This document shows, in pieces, positions 6,089-12,878 of a stretch of DNA of 13,475 nt. Location of the stretch: the NCBI GenBank assembly GCA_905236085.1, contig CAJOOD010000081.1:1-13475 (forward strand). Reading direction: 5' to 3'. The notes below the pieces were generated by a model that searched no databases, was not told the origin of the DNA, and saw nothing but the letters and a program-made list of their open reading frames with translations. This DNA is from an uncultured Bacilli bacterium. Its GTDB lineage: Bacteria > Bacillota_I > Bacilli_A > RFN20 > CAG-826. Numbering within the stretch: position 1 is the first letter of the stretch; every line of letters begins with the position of its first letter. The position numbers were made by a program, and so were the translations under genes.

Positions 6089-7067
6089 CATTTTCACCAG
6101 CGACACAAAGTCCGTATAAATAAGAATCTAAATCAAATTCTTGTAAATCATCCATTTTTTCGCCTAAACCAATGAATCTAACTGGAATGCCTAATTCATC
6201 ACGAATCGCTAAGATGATACCACCCTTTGATGTTCCATCCATCTTGGTAACAACAATACCAGAGATATCTGTAACTTCAGCAAACGATTTAGCTTGAACG
6301 ACACCATTTTGTCCCGTTGTAGCGTCAATAATTAGGAATGTTTCATCAGGAGCGCCTGGAATTTCCTTATCGATAACTCTTTTAATTTTAGACAATTCCG
6401 CCATAAGGTTAGCTTTGGTTTGTAATCTACCCGCGGTATCAACAATTAATAAGTCTATATTATCTTTTTTAGCTCTAACAACACCATCATATGCAACAGA
6501 AGCTGGGTCTTGATTTTCTTTACCTTTTACGATATCGATATGAAGTCTATCCGCCCAAATGGATAATTGTTCAGTAGCTCCCGCTCTAAAGGTATCCGCA
6601 GCCACAAATAATACTTTTTTGTCTCTATTGATATACCTATTAGCGATTTTAGCAATTGTCGTAGTTTTTCCTACTCCATTAACACCAACCACTAATAAAA
6701 CCGTCGGTCTATTTTCTTTAAACTGGATATCATTTACGATGTCGCCTTTAGAAGCATAGTCCACGAACATCTTATCGACAAGAAGTTCATTAATCTCAGT
6801 AGGATCGGAAATCTTTTCCTTCTTCGATTGTTGCAATAATTCTTCAATGATTTGGATGGTAAAATTAATACCACAATCGGCCTCGATTAATATCTCTTCG
6901 AGCTCTTCAAAATATTCTTCATTCACTTCTTGATAACGTTTAGAAAGAAGGTTTAATTTACTAGCGAAATTCTTGCGCGATTTCTCCATCGCGACCTGAT
7001 ATTTTTCGCTTTGTTCTTGGTTCTCTTTTTTAGAGAATTTATCTTTTAAAAATTTAAATAAACCCAT
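6081..7067 (-). CDS. ftsY: Signal recognition particle receptor FtsY
   Basis: FtsY is the membrane-associated SRP receptor GTPase that pairs with Ffh and hands ribosomes to the translocon. The 328 residues begin MGLFKFLKDKFSKK, an amphipathic basic membrane-targeting start, with almost no acidic A domain, as usual in small Gram-positive genomes. The N domain follows (about 25-115) and then the G domain with P-loop GVNGVGKTT (128-136), DTFRAGATEQL (158-168), DTAGR (210-214), TKMDGTSKGG (274-283) and GLGEKMDDL (300-308). The stop is TGA, and ylxM starts inside its last codons. The start is 2 nt after the rnc stop, with AAGGCGG upstream. The gene smc, usually between rnc and ftsY, is missing here. 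Confidence 0.97.
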   Translation of the reverse strand: MGLFKFLKDKFSKKENQEQSEKYQVAMEKSRKNFASKLNLLSKRYQEVNEEYFEELEEILIEADCGINFTIQIIEELLQQSKKEKISDPTEINELLVDKMFVDYASKGDIVNDIQFKENRPTVLLVVGVNGVGKTTTIAKIANRYINRDKKVLFVAADTFRAGATEQLSIWADRLHIDIVKGKENQDPASVAYDGVVRAKKDNIDLLIVDTAGRLQTKANLMAELSKIKRVIDKEIPGAPDETFLIIDATTGQNGVVQAKSFAEVTDISGIVVTKMDGTSKGGIILAIRDELGIPVRFIGLGEKMDDLQEFDLDSYLYGLCVAGENDE

Positions 7068-7069
7068 CT

Positions 7070-7753
7070 TTATACCGCCTTCTTCTTCAGTGCGTTTTTC
7101 GCGGCATCTTGCTCGCTGGCTTTCTTGGTCTTACCAACGCCTTCCGCTAAAATTTCTTTATTAAATAAGACTTGTGTGACAAATATTCTATCATGAGCGG
7201 GACCTTCTTCTTTTATCAAGCGATAGGTCACAGAATCACGATATTCACTTTGCATTTCTTCTTGTAATCTAGTCTTATAATCAGTTAAGTCATCGATATC
7301 GGCAAATTTGATATCGTTATATAAAAACCATTTGATATATGAATAGGCTTTTTTGATGCCTTGATCGAGATAAATAGCCCCGATTAAAGCTTCAAAAACG
7401 TCTTCCAAAATCTTGTCTGATTTTTCAATGGATGCTCTATCAATACTATGTCCAGTAATAATAAAATTATATAATTCTATTCTCCTCGCATAATTGGCTA
7501 AAGCTTTAGATTGAACTAAATGAGAACGAAGTTTAGTCATATAACCTTGGTCCATATCTTGATGGACTTGGAAGATTAAATCCGCGGTCACATAGCCTAA
7601 TACTGCGTCTCCCATGTATTCTAATCTTTCATAATCGTGATGAATAGTTTTCGCATCCGCGTTAAAAGATGAATGCGTTAACGCTAATTCGTATAATGAT
7701 ATATCTTTAGGTTTTATGTGTATCTTATCAAATAATTCCTGAATATCTTTCAT
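7070..7753 (-). CDS. rnc: Ribonuclease III
   Basis: RNase III cleaves double-stranded RNA, processing rRNA precursors and, in Bacillus, the SRP RNA, which links it to ffh and ftsY in the same operon. The 227 residues contain the catalytic domain with the signature ERLEYMGDAVLG (42-53). The metal ligands expected from E. coli Glu38, Asp45, Asp114 and Glu117 are Glu42, Asp49, Asp118 and Glu121 (LEDVFEALIGAIYLDQG). A double-stranded RNA-binding domain runs from DYKTRLQE (158-165) to the end, including the KKASEQDAAKNAL helix (210-222). The length is normal. The ATG shares one base with the plsX stop (TAATG), so translation is probably coupled. The acpP gene that often lies directly upstream is absent. 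Confidence 0.97.
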   Translation of the reverse strand: MKDIQELFDKIHIKPKDISLYELALTHSSFNADAKTIHHDYERLEYMGDAVLGYVTADLIFQVHQDMDQGYMTKLRSHLVQSKALANYARRIELYNFIITGHSIDRASIEKSDKILEDVFEALIGAIYLDQGIKKAYSYIKWFLYNDIKFADIDDLTDYKTRLQEEMQSEYRDSVTYRLIKEEGPAHDRIFVTQVLFNKEILAEGVGKTKKASEQDAAKNALKKKAV

Positions 7754-8733
7754 TATTGAGCAATGCCTTCTTTTATCTTTTCTAAGATATTGGCCTTAGC
7801 CATTCTTTTTACAATTTTCATCGCGCTTTCAAATCCATAAGCATCAGAATTACCATGCGCCTTAACAACGATACCGTTAACACCCAATAATAAGGCTCCA
7901 CCTACAGATTTATAATCCATTTGTTTAGAGATTCCCTTAACACCCTTTTTCGCAAATAAATAACCAATCTTGGTGCTTAAATTTAATAAGAAGGCTTCTT
8001 TCATCAATTTGGACATATATTTCGCTGTACCTTCAACAGCCTTTAAGAAGATGTTACCATTAAATCCATCGCAGACCACGACATCAACTTTAGGATCCAA
8101 GACTGCTTCTCTAGCTTCAATATTGCCTTGGAAATTAGGGAAATTCTTCTCTCTAAATAATTTATTAGTCTCCTTAACTAGTGGAGAACCTTTTTCATCT
8201 TCTCCGCCATTGGATAATAAATAGACACGAGGATCTTCAATATTACAAACATATTTAGAATATAATTGTCCCATCCAAGCGAATTGATATAATTCTTCAG
8301 GATTATTCTCATTATTAGCCCCACAATCACATACGGTTAAATATTTACCCTTGGTTTGCATTGGAAAAGAGGTCACTAAAGCCGCTCTTTTAACGCCAGG
8401 TAACATCTTTAATGTAATCGTGGCACTAGCTAAGAATCCTCCAGTGGAACCGCAAGATATAACACCATCACCCTTGCCTTGTTTTAATAAATTAAGAGCG
8501 ACCATCATCGATGAATTCTTCATTCTTAAGACATCTAATGCTCCCGCGGTCATAGGTACGACATCAGGAGCGTCAACTATTTCACATAGTCCTTCTAATT
8601 CTTTTAATTCTTCTTTTCTTCCCACTGCGATGACTTGGACATCATCGTTATTTTTTAAGAAATTCTTTATAGCTTCAACTGTGGCTTTAGAACCATTATC
8701 ACCACCCATTGTATCAACAATAATTTTAATCAT
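7753..8733 (-). CDS. plsX: Phosphate acyltransferase PlsX
   Basis: PlsX converts acyl-ACP and phosphate to acyl-phosphate, the donor used by PlsY to start phospholipid synthesis; it is a peripheral membrane enzyme. The 326 residues have the family opening MIKIIVDTMGGDNGSKATVEAI, the VVPMTAGALDVLRMKNSSMMVAL segment, GDGVISCGSTGGFLASATITL, VCDCGANNENNPEELYQFAWMG and the C-terminal GGALLLGVNGIVVKAHGNSDAYGFESAM. The length is normal. It is the first gene of the minus-strand operon, with GAGGTG 7 nt before ATG 8733. In Bacillus it is flanked by fapR and fabD/fabG/acpP. None of these is here, which would suit a cell that takes up fatty acids, though they may lie elsewhere in the genome. Confidence 0.97.
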   Translation of the reverse strand: MIKIIVDTMGGDNGSKATVEAIKNFLKNNDDVQVIAVGRKEELKELEGLCEIVDAPDVVPMTAGALDVLRMKNSSMMVALNLLKQGKGDGVISCGSTGGFLASATITLKMLPGVKRAALVTSFPMQTKGKYLTVCDCGANNENNPEELYQFAWMGQLYSKYVCNIEDPRVYLLSNGGEDEKGSPLVKETNKLFREKNFPNFQGNIEAREAVLDPKVDVVVCDGFNGNIFLKAVEGTAKYMSKLMKEAFLLNLSTKIGYLFAKKGVKGISKQMDYKSVGGALLLGVNGIVVKAHGNSDAYGFESAMKIVKRMAKANILEKIKEGIAQ

Positions 8734-8834
8734 AGTAAAACACCTCGCATTTCATTTTAGCATTATTTACCAACATTTATGAAAGAAAAATATAAAATAT
8801 ATATTTTTAGAGCAAATTATGATTAAATAAATAC
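8734..8834. promoter_or_regulatory. Divergent control region between plsX and mscS
   Basis: These 101 very AT-rich bases must hold promoters for both plsX (minus) and mscS (plus). For plsX the Shine-Dalgarno GAGGTG (8746-8741) is clear, and TTGCTC-15 nt-TATATT is a weak candidate promoter. For mscS, TATGAT at 8818-8823 could be a -10 ending 11 nt before the start codon. A tiny ORF of ATG ATT AAA TAA lies at 8819-8830. No clear operator is seen. Confidence 0.35.
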
Positions 8835-9725
8835 ATGAGTTGGGAATCATTTGGCCAATGGTGGTCATCAATATTTAAACAAATCGGTAATTGGTTCTTA
8901 TCCTATAATGAAGGAGAAATCAACAATCTTACCAAAATAATTCTCGCCGTGGTATTTATTATCATCGGTCATTTCATCATTAAATTAATCATCCATATAT
9001 TAAAAAGAAGCATGCGCATCGGTGATAAATTGCAAGTCGATGTTTCCGTTAAATCATTTTCTATCGCAGTCATTAGAGTCATGCTATATATCATATTAGT
9101 GTTTATTGTCTTTGCTATATTAGGTATCCCTGTTACCGGTCTAGCGGGCATGGCCTCCGCGGCCACGGTGGCCTTAGGTCTAGCTTTGCAAGATTTAATC
9201 GGGGCTTTCTTTTCTGGTATTGTCTTATTAAGAACTAAATATTTTAAAACCGGAGACTATATCAGCATTAATCATTCTAATGGAACATGTGAAGGAAGTG
9301 TAAAAAGAATTAATATCTTTTCTACCACCTTGACCACATTTGATAATCAGGTAATAATCATCAATAATTCCAAATTATTAAACGCGGTAATAACTAACTT
9401 CAATGATAATACCACCCGTAGATTAGTCTTAAGCGTGGATGTTGACTATGATACTGACACTATTAAATGTAAGGAAGTATTAAGAAATATAATCGAATCA
9501 GAAGATAGAATATTAAGCGATCCTAAACCGGATATCCATGTCGATACCTTAGGGGAATATTCCATCACTATGAAAATTAAATGCTACACCCTAAATACCA
9601 ATTACTGGCCGGTTAGAAATTCCATATATGAGACCATATTAATTAAATTTAGAGAAAATAATATCAAGATTCCATTTAGAAGATTGGTCGTCGAAGAATA
9701 TCATAAAACTGAGGAAGATAATTAA
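8835..9725 (+). CDS. mscS: MscS-family small-conductance mechanosensitive channel
   Basis: This family forms heptameric membrane channels that open under tension and release solutes during osmotic downshock. Three transmembrane helices are visible at about 33-56, 75-97 and 102-133. The last has the small-residue pore-helix pattern ending ATVALGLALQD (110-120), close to the GLAVGLALQ of E. coli MscS, and then FSGIVLLRTKYFKTGDYI (126-143). A soluble domain of about 150 residues with beta (143-205) and alpha/beta (205-285) parts follows, and the tail is acidic (EEDN). The length, 296, is close to E. coli MscS (286). No Shine-Dalgarno precedes ATG 8835. It is a single-gene unit inserted between recG and plsX, which are near neighbours in Bacillus-type genomes, and is convergent with recG. 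Confidence 0.93.
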   Translation: MSWESFGQWWSSIFKQIGNWFLSYNEGEINNLTKIILAVVFIIIGHFIIKLIIHILKRSMRIGDKLQVDVSVKSFSIAVIRVMLYIILVFIVFAILGIPVTGLAGMASAATVALGLALQDLIGAFFSGIVLLRTKYFKTGDYISINHSNGTCEGSVKRINIFSTTLTTFDNQVIIINNSKLLNAVITNFNDNTTRRLVLSVDVDYDTDTIKCKEVLRNIIESEDRILSDPKPDIHVDTLGEYSITMKIKCYTLNTNYWPVRNSIYETILIKFRENNIKIPFRRLVVEEYHKTEEDN

Positions 9726-9741
9726 CTTCCTCTTTTATTTT
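9711..9741 (+). terminator. mscS terminator, possibly bidirectional with recG
   Basis: GAGGAAG (9711-9717) pairs with CTTCCTC (9726-9732) around an 8-nt loop, followed by TTTTATTTT (9733-9741). The mscS stop (9723-9725) lies in the loop and the 5' arm is the Glu-Glu-Asp codons. Read from recG, whose stop is at 9737-9735, the same hairpin is followed by AGTTTTATG, a weaker tail, so it may serve both convergent genes. Confidence 0.75.
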
Positions 9742-11735
9742 AAATCATTATCGCTCGACATCTCGATTTCTTTATCAACGTAGGTTAATATCCACTTATA
9801 GGCGGGATTATCTTTATTATCAAAAATCATATTTGCATCATCTCTAGCGTGAGTGAATATATTAATATCATTAACAACATTAAGGAATAAGAAATCTGGC
9901 ATTCCTGATTGTCGATATCCACTTAATTCACCAGGACCTCGCATCTTTAAATCCTGCTCGGCGATATAAAATCCATCATTAGATTCCTCTAATATTTTTA
10001 ATTTATTTAATTCCTCTTCATCATCGCCATCATATGTTAATAAACAATATGATTGATAATCATCTCTTCCTATTCTCCCTCTTAATTGATGCAAGGAAGC
10101 TAGACCAAAATTATTCGCATCATAAATAATCATAAGTGAGGCATTCTTCACATCAATTCCTACTTCGACCACTAGGGTGGTAACTAGAATATCTATTTCG
10201 TGATTATAGAATTTTAACAAGACATTTTCTTTTTCTTCTTGGCTTAATTTACCGTGTAATACCCCCACCTTATCCGCGCCAAAACGAAGAACATATTTCG
10301 CTTCTAATTTATCGATAGAATAACGATTATCTTCACTTAGATCGATTAATGGGGCAACAATATAGACTTGTCGGTTATGTTTAATCATATAATCGACGCT
10401 ATCAAACATACTAGAAGAATCACTTCGTAAAACCTTAGTAATGATCTTCTTTTTCTCATATGGGAAGGAATTAATACTAGATATATCTAAATCCCCAAAT
10501 ATAGATAGAGCTAGACTACGAGGAATAGGTGTTGCTGACATCATTAATAAATCAGCGTTATCCCCTTTAGAAGCTAATAATGTTCTTTGATTAACCCCAA
10601 AGCGATGCTGTTCATCAATAATGCATAAGCCTAAAGATGAATAATTAACTCCTTTAGAAAATAAGGCATGGGTGCCAATAATTATATCGATACTACCATC
10701 TTGTAAATCTGATAAGATATTCTTTCTTTCTTCTCCTTTAATAGAACCCACAAGTAAGGCGACATTTAAACCTAATTTAGAAAATATCTCTTTAGCGTTC
10801 CTATAATGTTGTCTAGCTAAGGCGTCCGTCGGCGCCATTAAGGCCCCTTGATCTCCTCTTTTGTAATTCGCATATAAGGCTAAAAAAGAAACAATAGTCT
10901 TACCAGAACCAACATCGCCCTGTAATAAGCGATACATGGATTTAGTATCATTCATATCTTTAATGATTTCCTTCGCGGCGTTATATTGTTCATCTGATAA
11001 TTTAAAAGGTAGAGAATTAATAAATTCACCACATATATCGATATCTATTGGTTCTTTTTTAATCTTGTTTCGTATATCGTTAGAATTTCTAATAATCTTA
11101 TTCTTTAAAGAAAATATTAATGCTTCTTCATATTTAAGATGTTTTAATCCTTCTTTAATATCCTCAATAGAGGTAGGAAAATGTGATTTATATAAAGCGG
11201 TCGATTTATCCGTTAGATGATATTTCTTTCTTAAAGGAGATGGAACATTGTTATATATCTTATCTCCAATTTCTTTAAAGGCTTTCTTGACTAATGAGAT
11301 ATAGTGATGATTAGGATAATCACTAGGAAGATGATATAAAGGTTTAATCCTTTCTTCGCTAGGTATATCTCCCTTATATATATTAATAAGGTTAAGACGA
11401 TGATATTTATTATCATAATTAGCCACTAGAGTGTAATCTACACCTAGATATTCTTTACTTCTTAAATATGGTCTATTATAGGCCACCACTTTAAATAGAT
11501 GCTTATTAGATACAAAATCAAAAGTAACAATGCTAAGTCCTCCGTGTTGGACAAAAGATGGTTGAGACATCACCTTACCAAATAAAACCACTCTTTGTTT
11601 ATCTTTAAAATTATAATCAGTGGTAAGGTTTAAATTCTCATAACGATATGGAAGATGATTAATCACATCATAGTAATTAAAAATCCCCATAGACCCTAAT
11701 AAATAATTCAAACGCGGCGACTTGGTTAATTTCAT
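9735..11735 (-). CDS. recG: ATP-dependent DNA helicase RecG
   Basis: RecG remodels stalled replication forks and branch-migrates Holliday junctions. The 666 residues, close to the usual length of about 680, hold an N-terminal wedge/OB region (1-200), then helicase motifs: Walker A LLQGDVGSGKT (270-280), motif Ia APTDALARQH (301-310, usual APTEILAEQH), DEQH (374-377), MSATPIPRSLAL (399-410), LHGKL (493-497), TTLVVEVGIDV (519-529) and QLRGRIGR (550-557). The C-terminal RecG translocation motif RGPGELSGYRQSGMPDF (599-615) is intact. The usual MVIENAERFG segment reads MIIYDANNFG (535-544), a local divergence. The start at 11735 fits the family N-terminus, but no Shine-Dalgarno precedes it. recG lies next to plsX in Bacillus-type genomes; here mscS has come between them. 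Confidence 0.97.
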   Translation of the reverse strand: MKLTKSPRLNYLLGSMGIFNYYDVINHLPYRYENLNLTTDYNFKDKQRVVLFGKVMSQPSFVQHGGLSIVTFDFVSNKHLFKVVAYNRPYLRSKEYLGVDYTLVANYDNKYHRLNLINIYKGDIPSEERIKPLYHLPSDYPNHHYISLVKKAFKEIGDKIYNNVPSPLRKKYHLTDKSTALYKSHFPTSIEDIKEGLKHLKYEEALIFSLKNKIIRNSNDIRNKIKKEPIDIDICGEFINSLPFKLSDEQYNAAKEIIKDMNDTKSMYRLLQGDVGSGKTIVSFLALYANYKRGDQGALMAPTDALARQHYRNAKEIFSKLGLNVALLVGSIKGEERKNILSDLQDGSIDIIIGTHALFSKGVNYSSLGLCIIDEQHRFGVNQRTLLASKGDNADLLMMSATPIPRSLALSIFGDLDISSINSFPYEKKKIITKVLRSDSSSMFDSVDYMIKHNRQVYIVAPLIDLSEDNRYSIDKLEAKYVLRFGADKVGVLHGKLSQEEKENVLLKFYNHEIDILVTTLVVEVGIDVKNASLMIIYDANNFGLASLHQLRGRIGRDDYQSYCLLTYDGDDEEELNKLKILEESNDGFYIAEQDLKMRGPGELSGYRQSGMPDFLFLNVVNDINIFTHARDDANMIFDNKDNPAYKWILTYVDKEIEMSSDNDLK

Positions 11736-11741
11736 GTCATA

Positions 11742-11747
11742 ATTTTA
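11742..11747 (-). promoter_or_regulatory. recG: Candidate -10 box of recG, compatible with a leaderless mRNA
   Basis: On the minus strand TAAAAT (11747-11742) ends 6 nt before the recG start codon, the spacing at which transcription would begin on the ATG itself. The hexamer 17 nt upstream, ATGTCT, is a poor -35 and lies inside the terminator repeat. With no Shine-Dalgarno present, a leaderless start is possible but unproven. Confidence 0.3.
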
Positions 11748-11758
11748 CAATAATATAC

Positions 11759-11782
11759 AAAAAAAGACATCATGTGATGTCT
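11759..11782 (-). terminator. Intrinsic terminator downstream of the 343-residue membrane protein gene
   Basis: Read on the minus strand, AGACATC and GATGTCT flank a 4-nt loop (11782-11765) and run into a block of seven Ts (11765-11759, the first shared with the hairpin). On the plus strand the same hairpin is followed by ATTTTTAT, so it may act in both directions. It separates the right-hand genes from recG. Confidence 0.75.
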
Positions 11783-11843
11783 ATTTTTATATATCAAATT
11801 AACTGCGATAACATGTATATTAGATAAAATAATGATGTCTTTT
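11762..11843. repeat. 82-bp segment with 11-bp terminal inverted repeats and an internal third copy
   Basis: AAAAGACATCA (11762-11772) is exactly inverted as TGATGTCTTTT (11833-11843), and a further inverted copy of the core, TGATGTCT, lies at 11775-11782. The internal pair makes the terminator hairpin; the outer pair could form a longer alternative stem around about 60 nt of AT-rich sequence. It fills nearly all the space between recG and the 343-residue membrane protein gene. Either a terminator with competing folds or a very small mobile-element remnant is possible; no target duplication is evident. Confidence 0.55.
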
Positions 11844-11845
11844 AA

Positions 11846-12877
11846 TTATCCAACTTTTACAACCTCTACTTGAACACCATTAACATCAACAATTTCTCCA
11901 TAATGGAGGAACTTATTAATATCATCGGTTTTATCTGATTTAATTTCTATATAATATTGTTTTTTACTCTTTGTTTGTGAAATAACTTTATAATTCATTT
12001 TTCCAATGCTAAGTTGGTTAGCAAGTGGGGATTTTTGCGATTGTTTAATAACAAATGTTCCGCTTTTTAATCTATTAATCATGGCTTGAATATCATCAAG
12101 GAATTCCACATAAGATTTTTCAACAAAAGTTGTCTTTCCATCTTTATCTTGAATATAAAAGGAACGGTCAATACAATATAGACTCTCTTTAGATGATTCC
12201 ACTACTAGGCCCGATTTATCATAAATATATATCTCGAGATATAAATCGGTTTGTAAACCATATAGCATCTTTCCTTCTTTAAATTCTACGCGATATCCTA
12301 ACGTTTCGCATATATTGCACAGTCTTTGATAGACTCTCTCGTTTTTAATTTGTTCCTTTATTTCTAAAACTTTGTTAATTTGTTCTTCGCTAAAGTTTCT
12401 CTGATCAACTAGTGTTTTATATTTAGAACTAGATTCCCTAATTCTATCCATAATCCAAATCGCATCAGATCTTTTTAATTTATTTAAAGGAATTATTAAT
12501 TCCGTTTTTTTAATATAAAATTTAAGGCTTCGTGTCTTAATCCTAGCACTAAGACCCAAACCTATTTCTACTTTTTCAATATCGGTGTATAAATATTTTT
12601 TCCTTTTAACAAATAAGCCTCCATTGCTCACACCTTCATTGTCAAATTCCCAATACCTCCAAGTTCCAATTAACTCTAGCAAAATAAAAAGAAGCGTTAG
12701 AATCGAAACAAATCCGATAATAATAAGGAAAAAATCTATCGTGATTCCACTCATTAAATTTGTTCCAAAATAAAGAGTCAGAATAATGACAATAATGAGC
12801 AACCCTAAAATAACAAAAACACTGTTGATGATTGAAAATGCGAAATCAAAATATTCTCTTCGTCTTTCTTTAAGCAT
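11846..12877 (-). CDS. Two-helix membrane protein, possible bacterial PH-like domain, function unknown
   Basis: I do not recognise this 343-residue protein as a known family. After a basic start (MLKERRREY) come two hydrophobic helices, about 14-37 and 47-70, joined by a short loop. Both ends of the chain should therefore be on the same side, with Arg-rich residues suggesting the cytoplasm. Residues about 72-150 (WRYWEFDNEGV...LFVKRKKYLYTDIEKVEIGLG...LIIPLNKL) have the strand pattern and R-[KR]-x-x-Y-x-x-I-x-x-V-E wording of small bacterial PH-like membrane domains; this is a resemblance, not a match. Residues 150-343 are soluble, with a Lys/Glu helical part and mixed strands to a final VEVVKVG. 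AAAGGAGAG lies 8 nt before ATG 12877 inside the end of the upstream gene, 1 nt from its stop, so the two form a transcription unit. A strong terminator follows. Confidence 0.8.
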   Translation of the reverse strand: MLKERRREYFDFAFSIINSVFVILGLLIIVIILTLYFGTNLMSGITIDFFLIIIGFVSILTLLFILLELIGTWRYWEFDNEGVSNGGLFVKRKKYLYTDIEKVEIGLGLSARIKTRSLKFYIKKTELIIPLNKLKRSDAIWIMDRIRESSSKYKTLVDQRNFSEEQINKVLEIKEQIKNERVYQRLCNICETLGYRVEFKEGKMLYGLQTDLYLEIYIYDKSGLVVESSKESLYCIDRSFYIQDKDGKTTFVEKSYVEFLDDIQAMINRLKSGTFVIKQSQKSPLANQLSIGKMNYKVISQTKSKKQYYIEIKSDKTDDINKFLHYGEIVDVNGVQVEVVKVG

Positions 12878-12878
12878 A

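Noticed and set aside
8351..8782. A 143-codon plus-strand ORF opposite plsX
   Set aside because: It is the antisense of a fully conserved PlsX, ends in the promoter region, has no ribosome-binding site and no family-like sequence. The other opposite-strand ORFs over ffh, ftsY, recG and mscS were rejected for the same reasons.
9135..9235. GC-rich Ala/Gly stretch in mscS as a sign of foreign DNA
   Set aside because: The local GC rise is explained by the Gly/Ala-rich pore helix; codon style elsewhere in the gene matches its neighbours.
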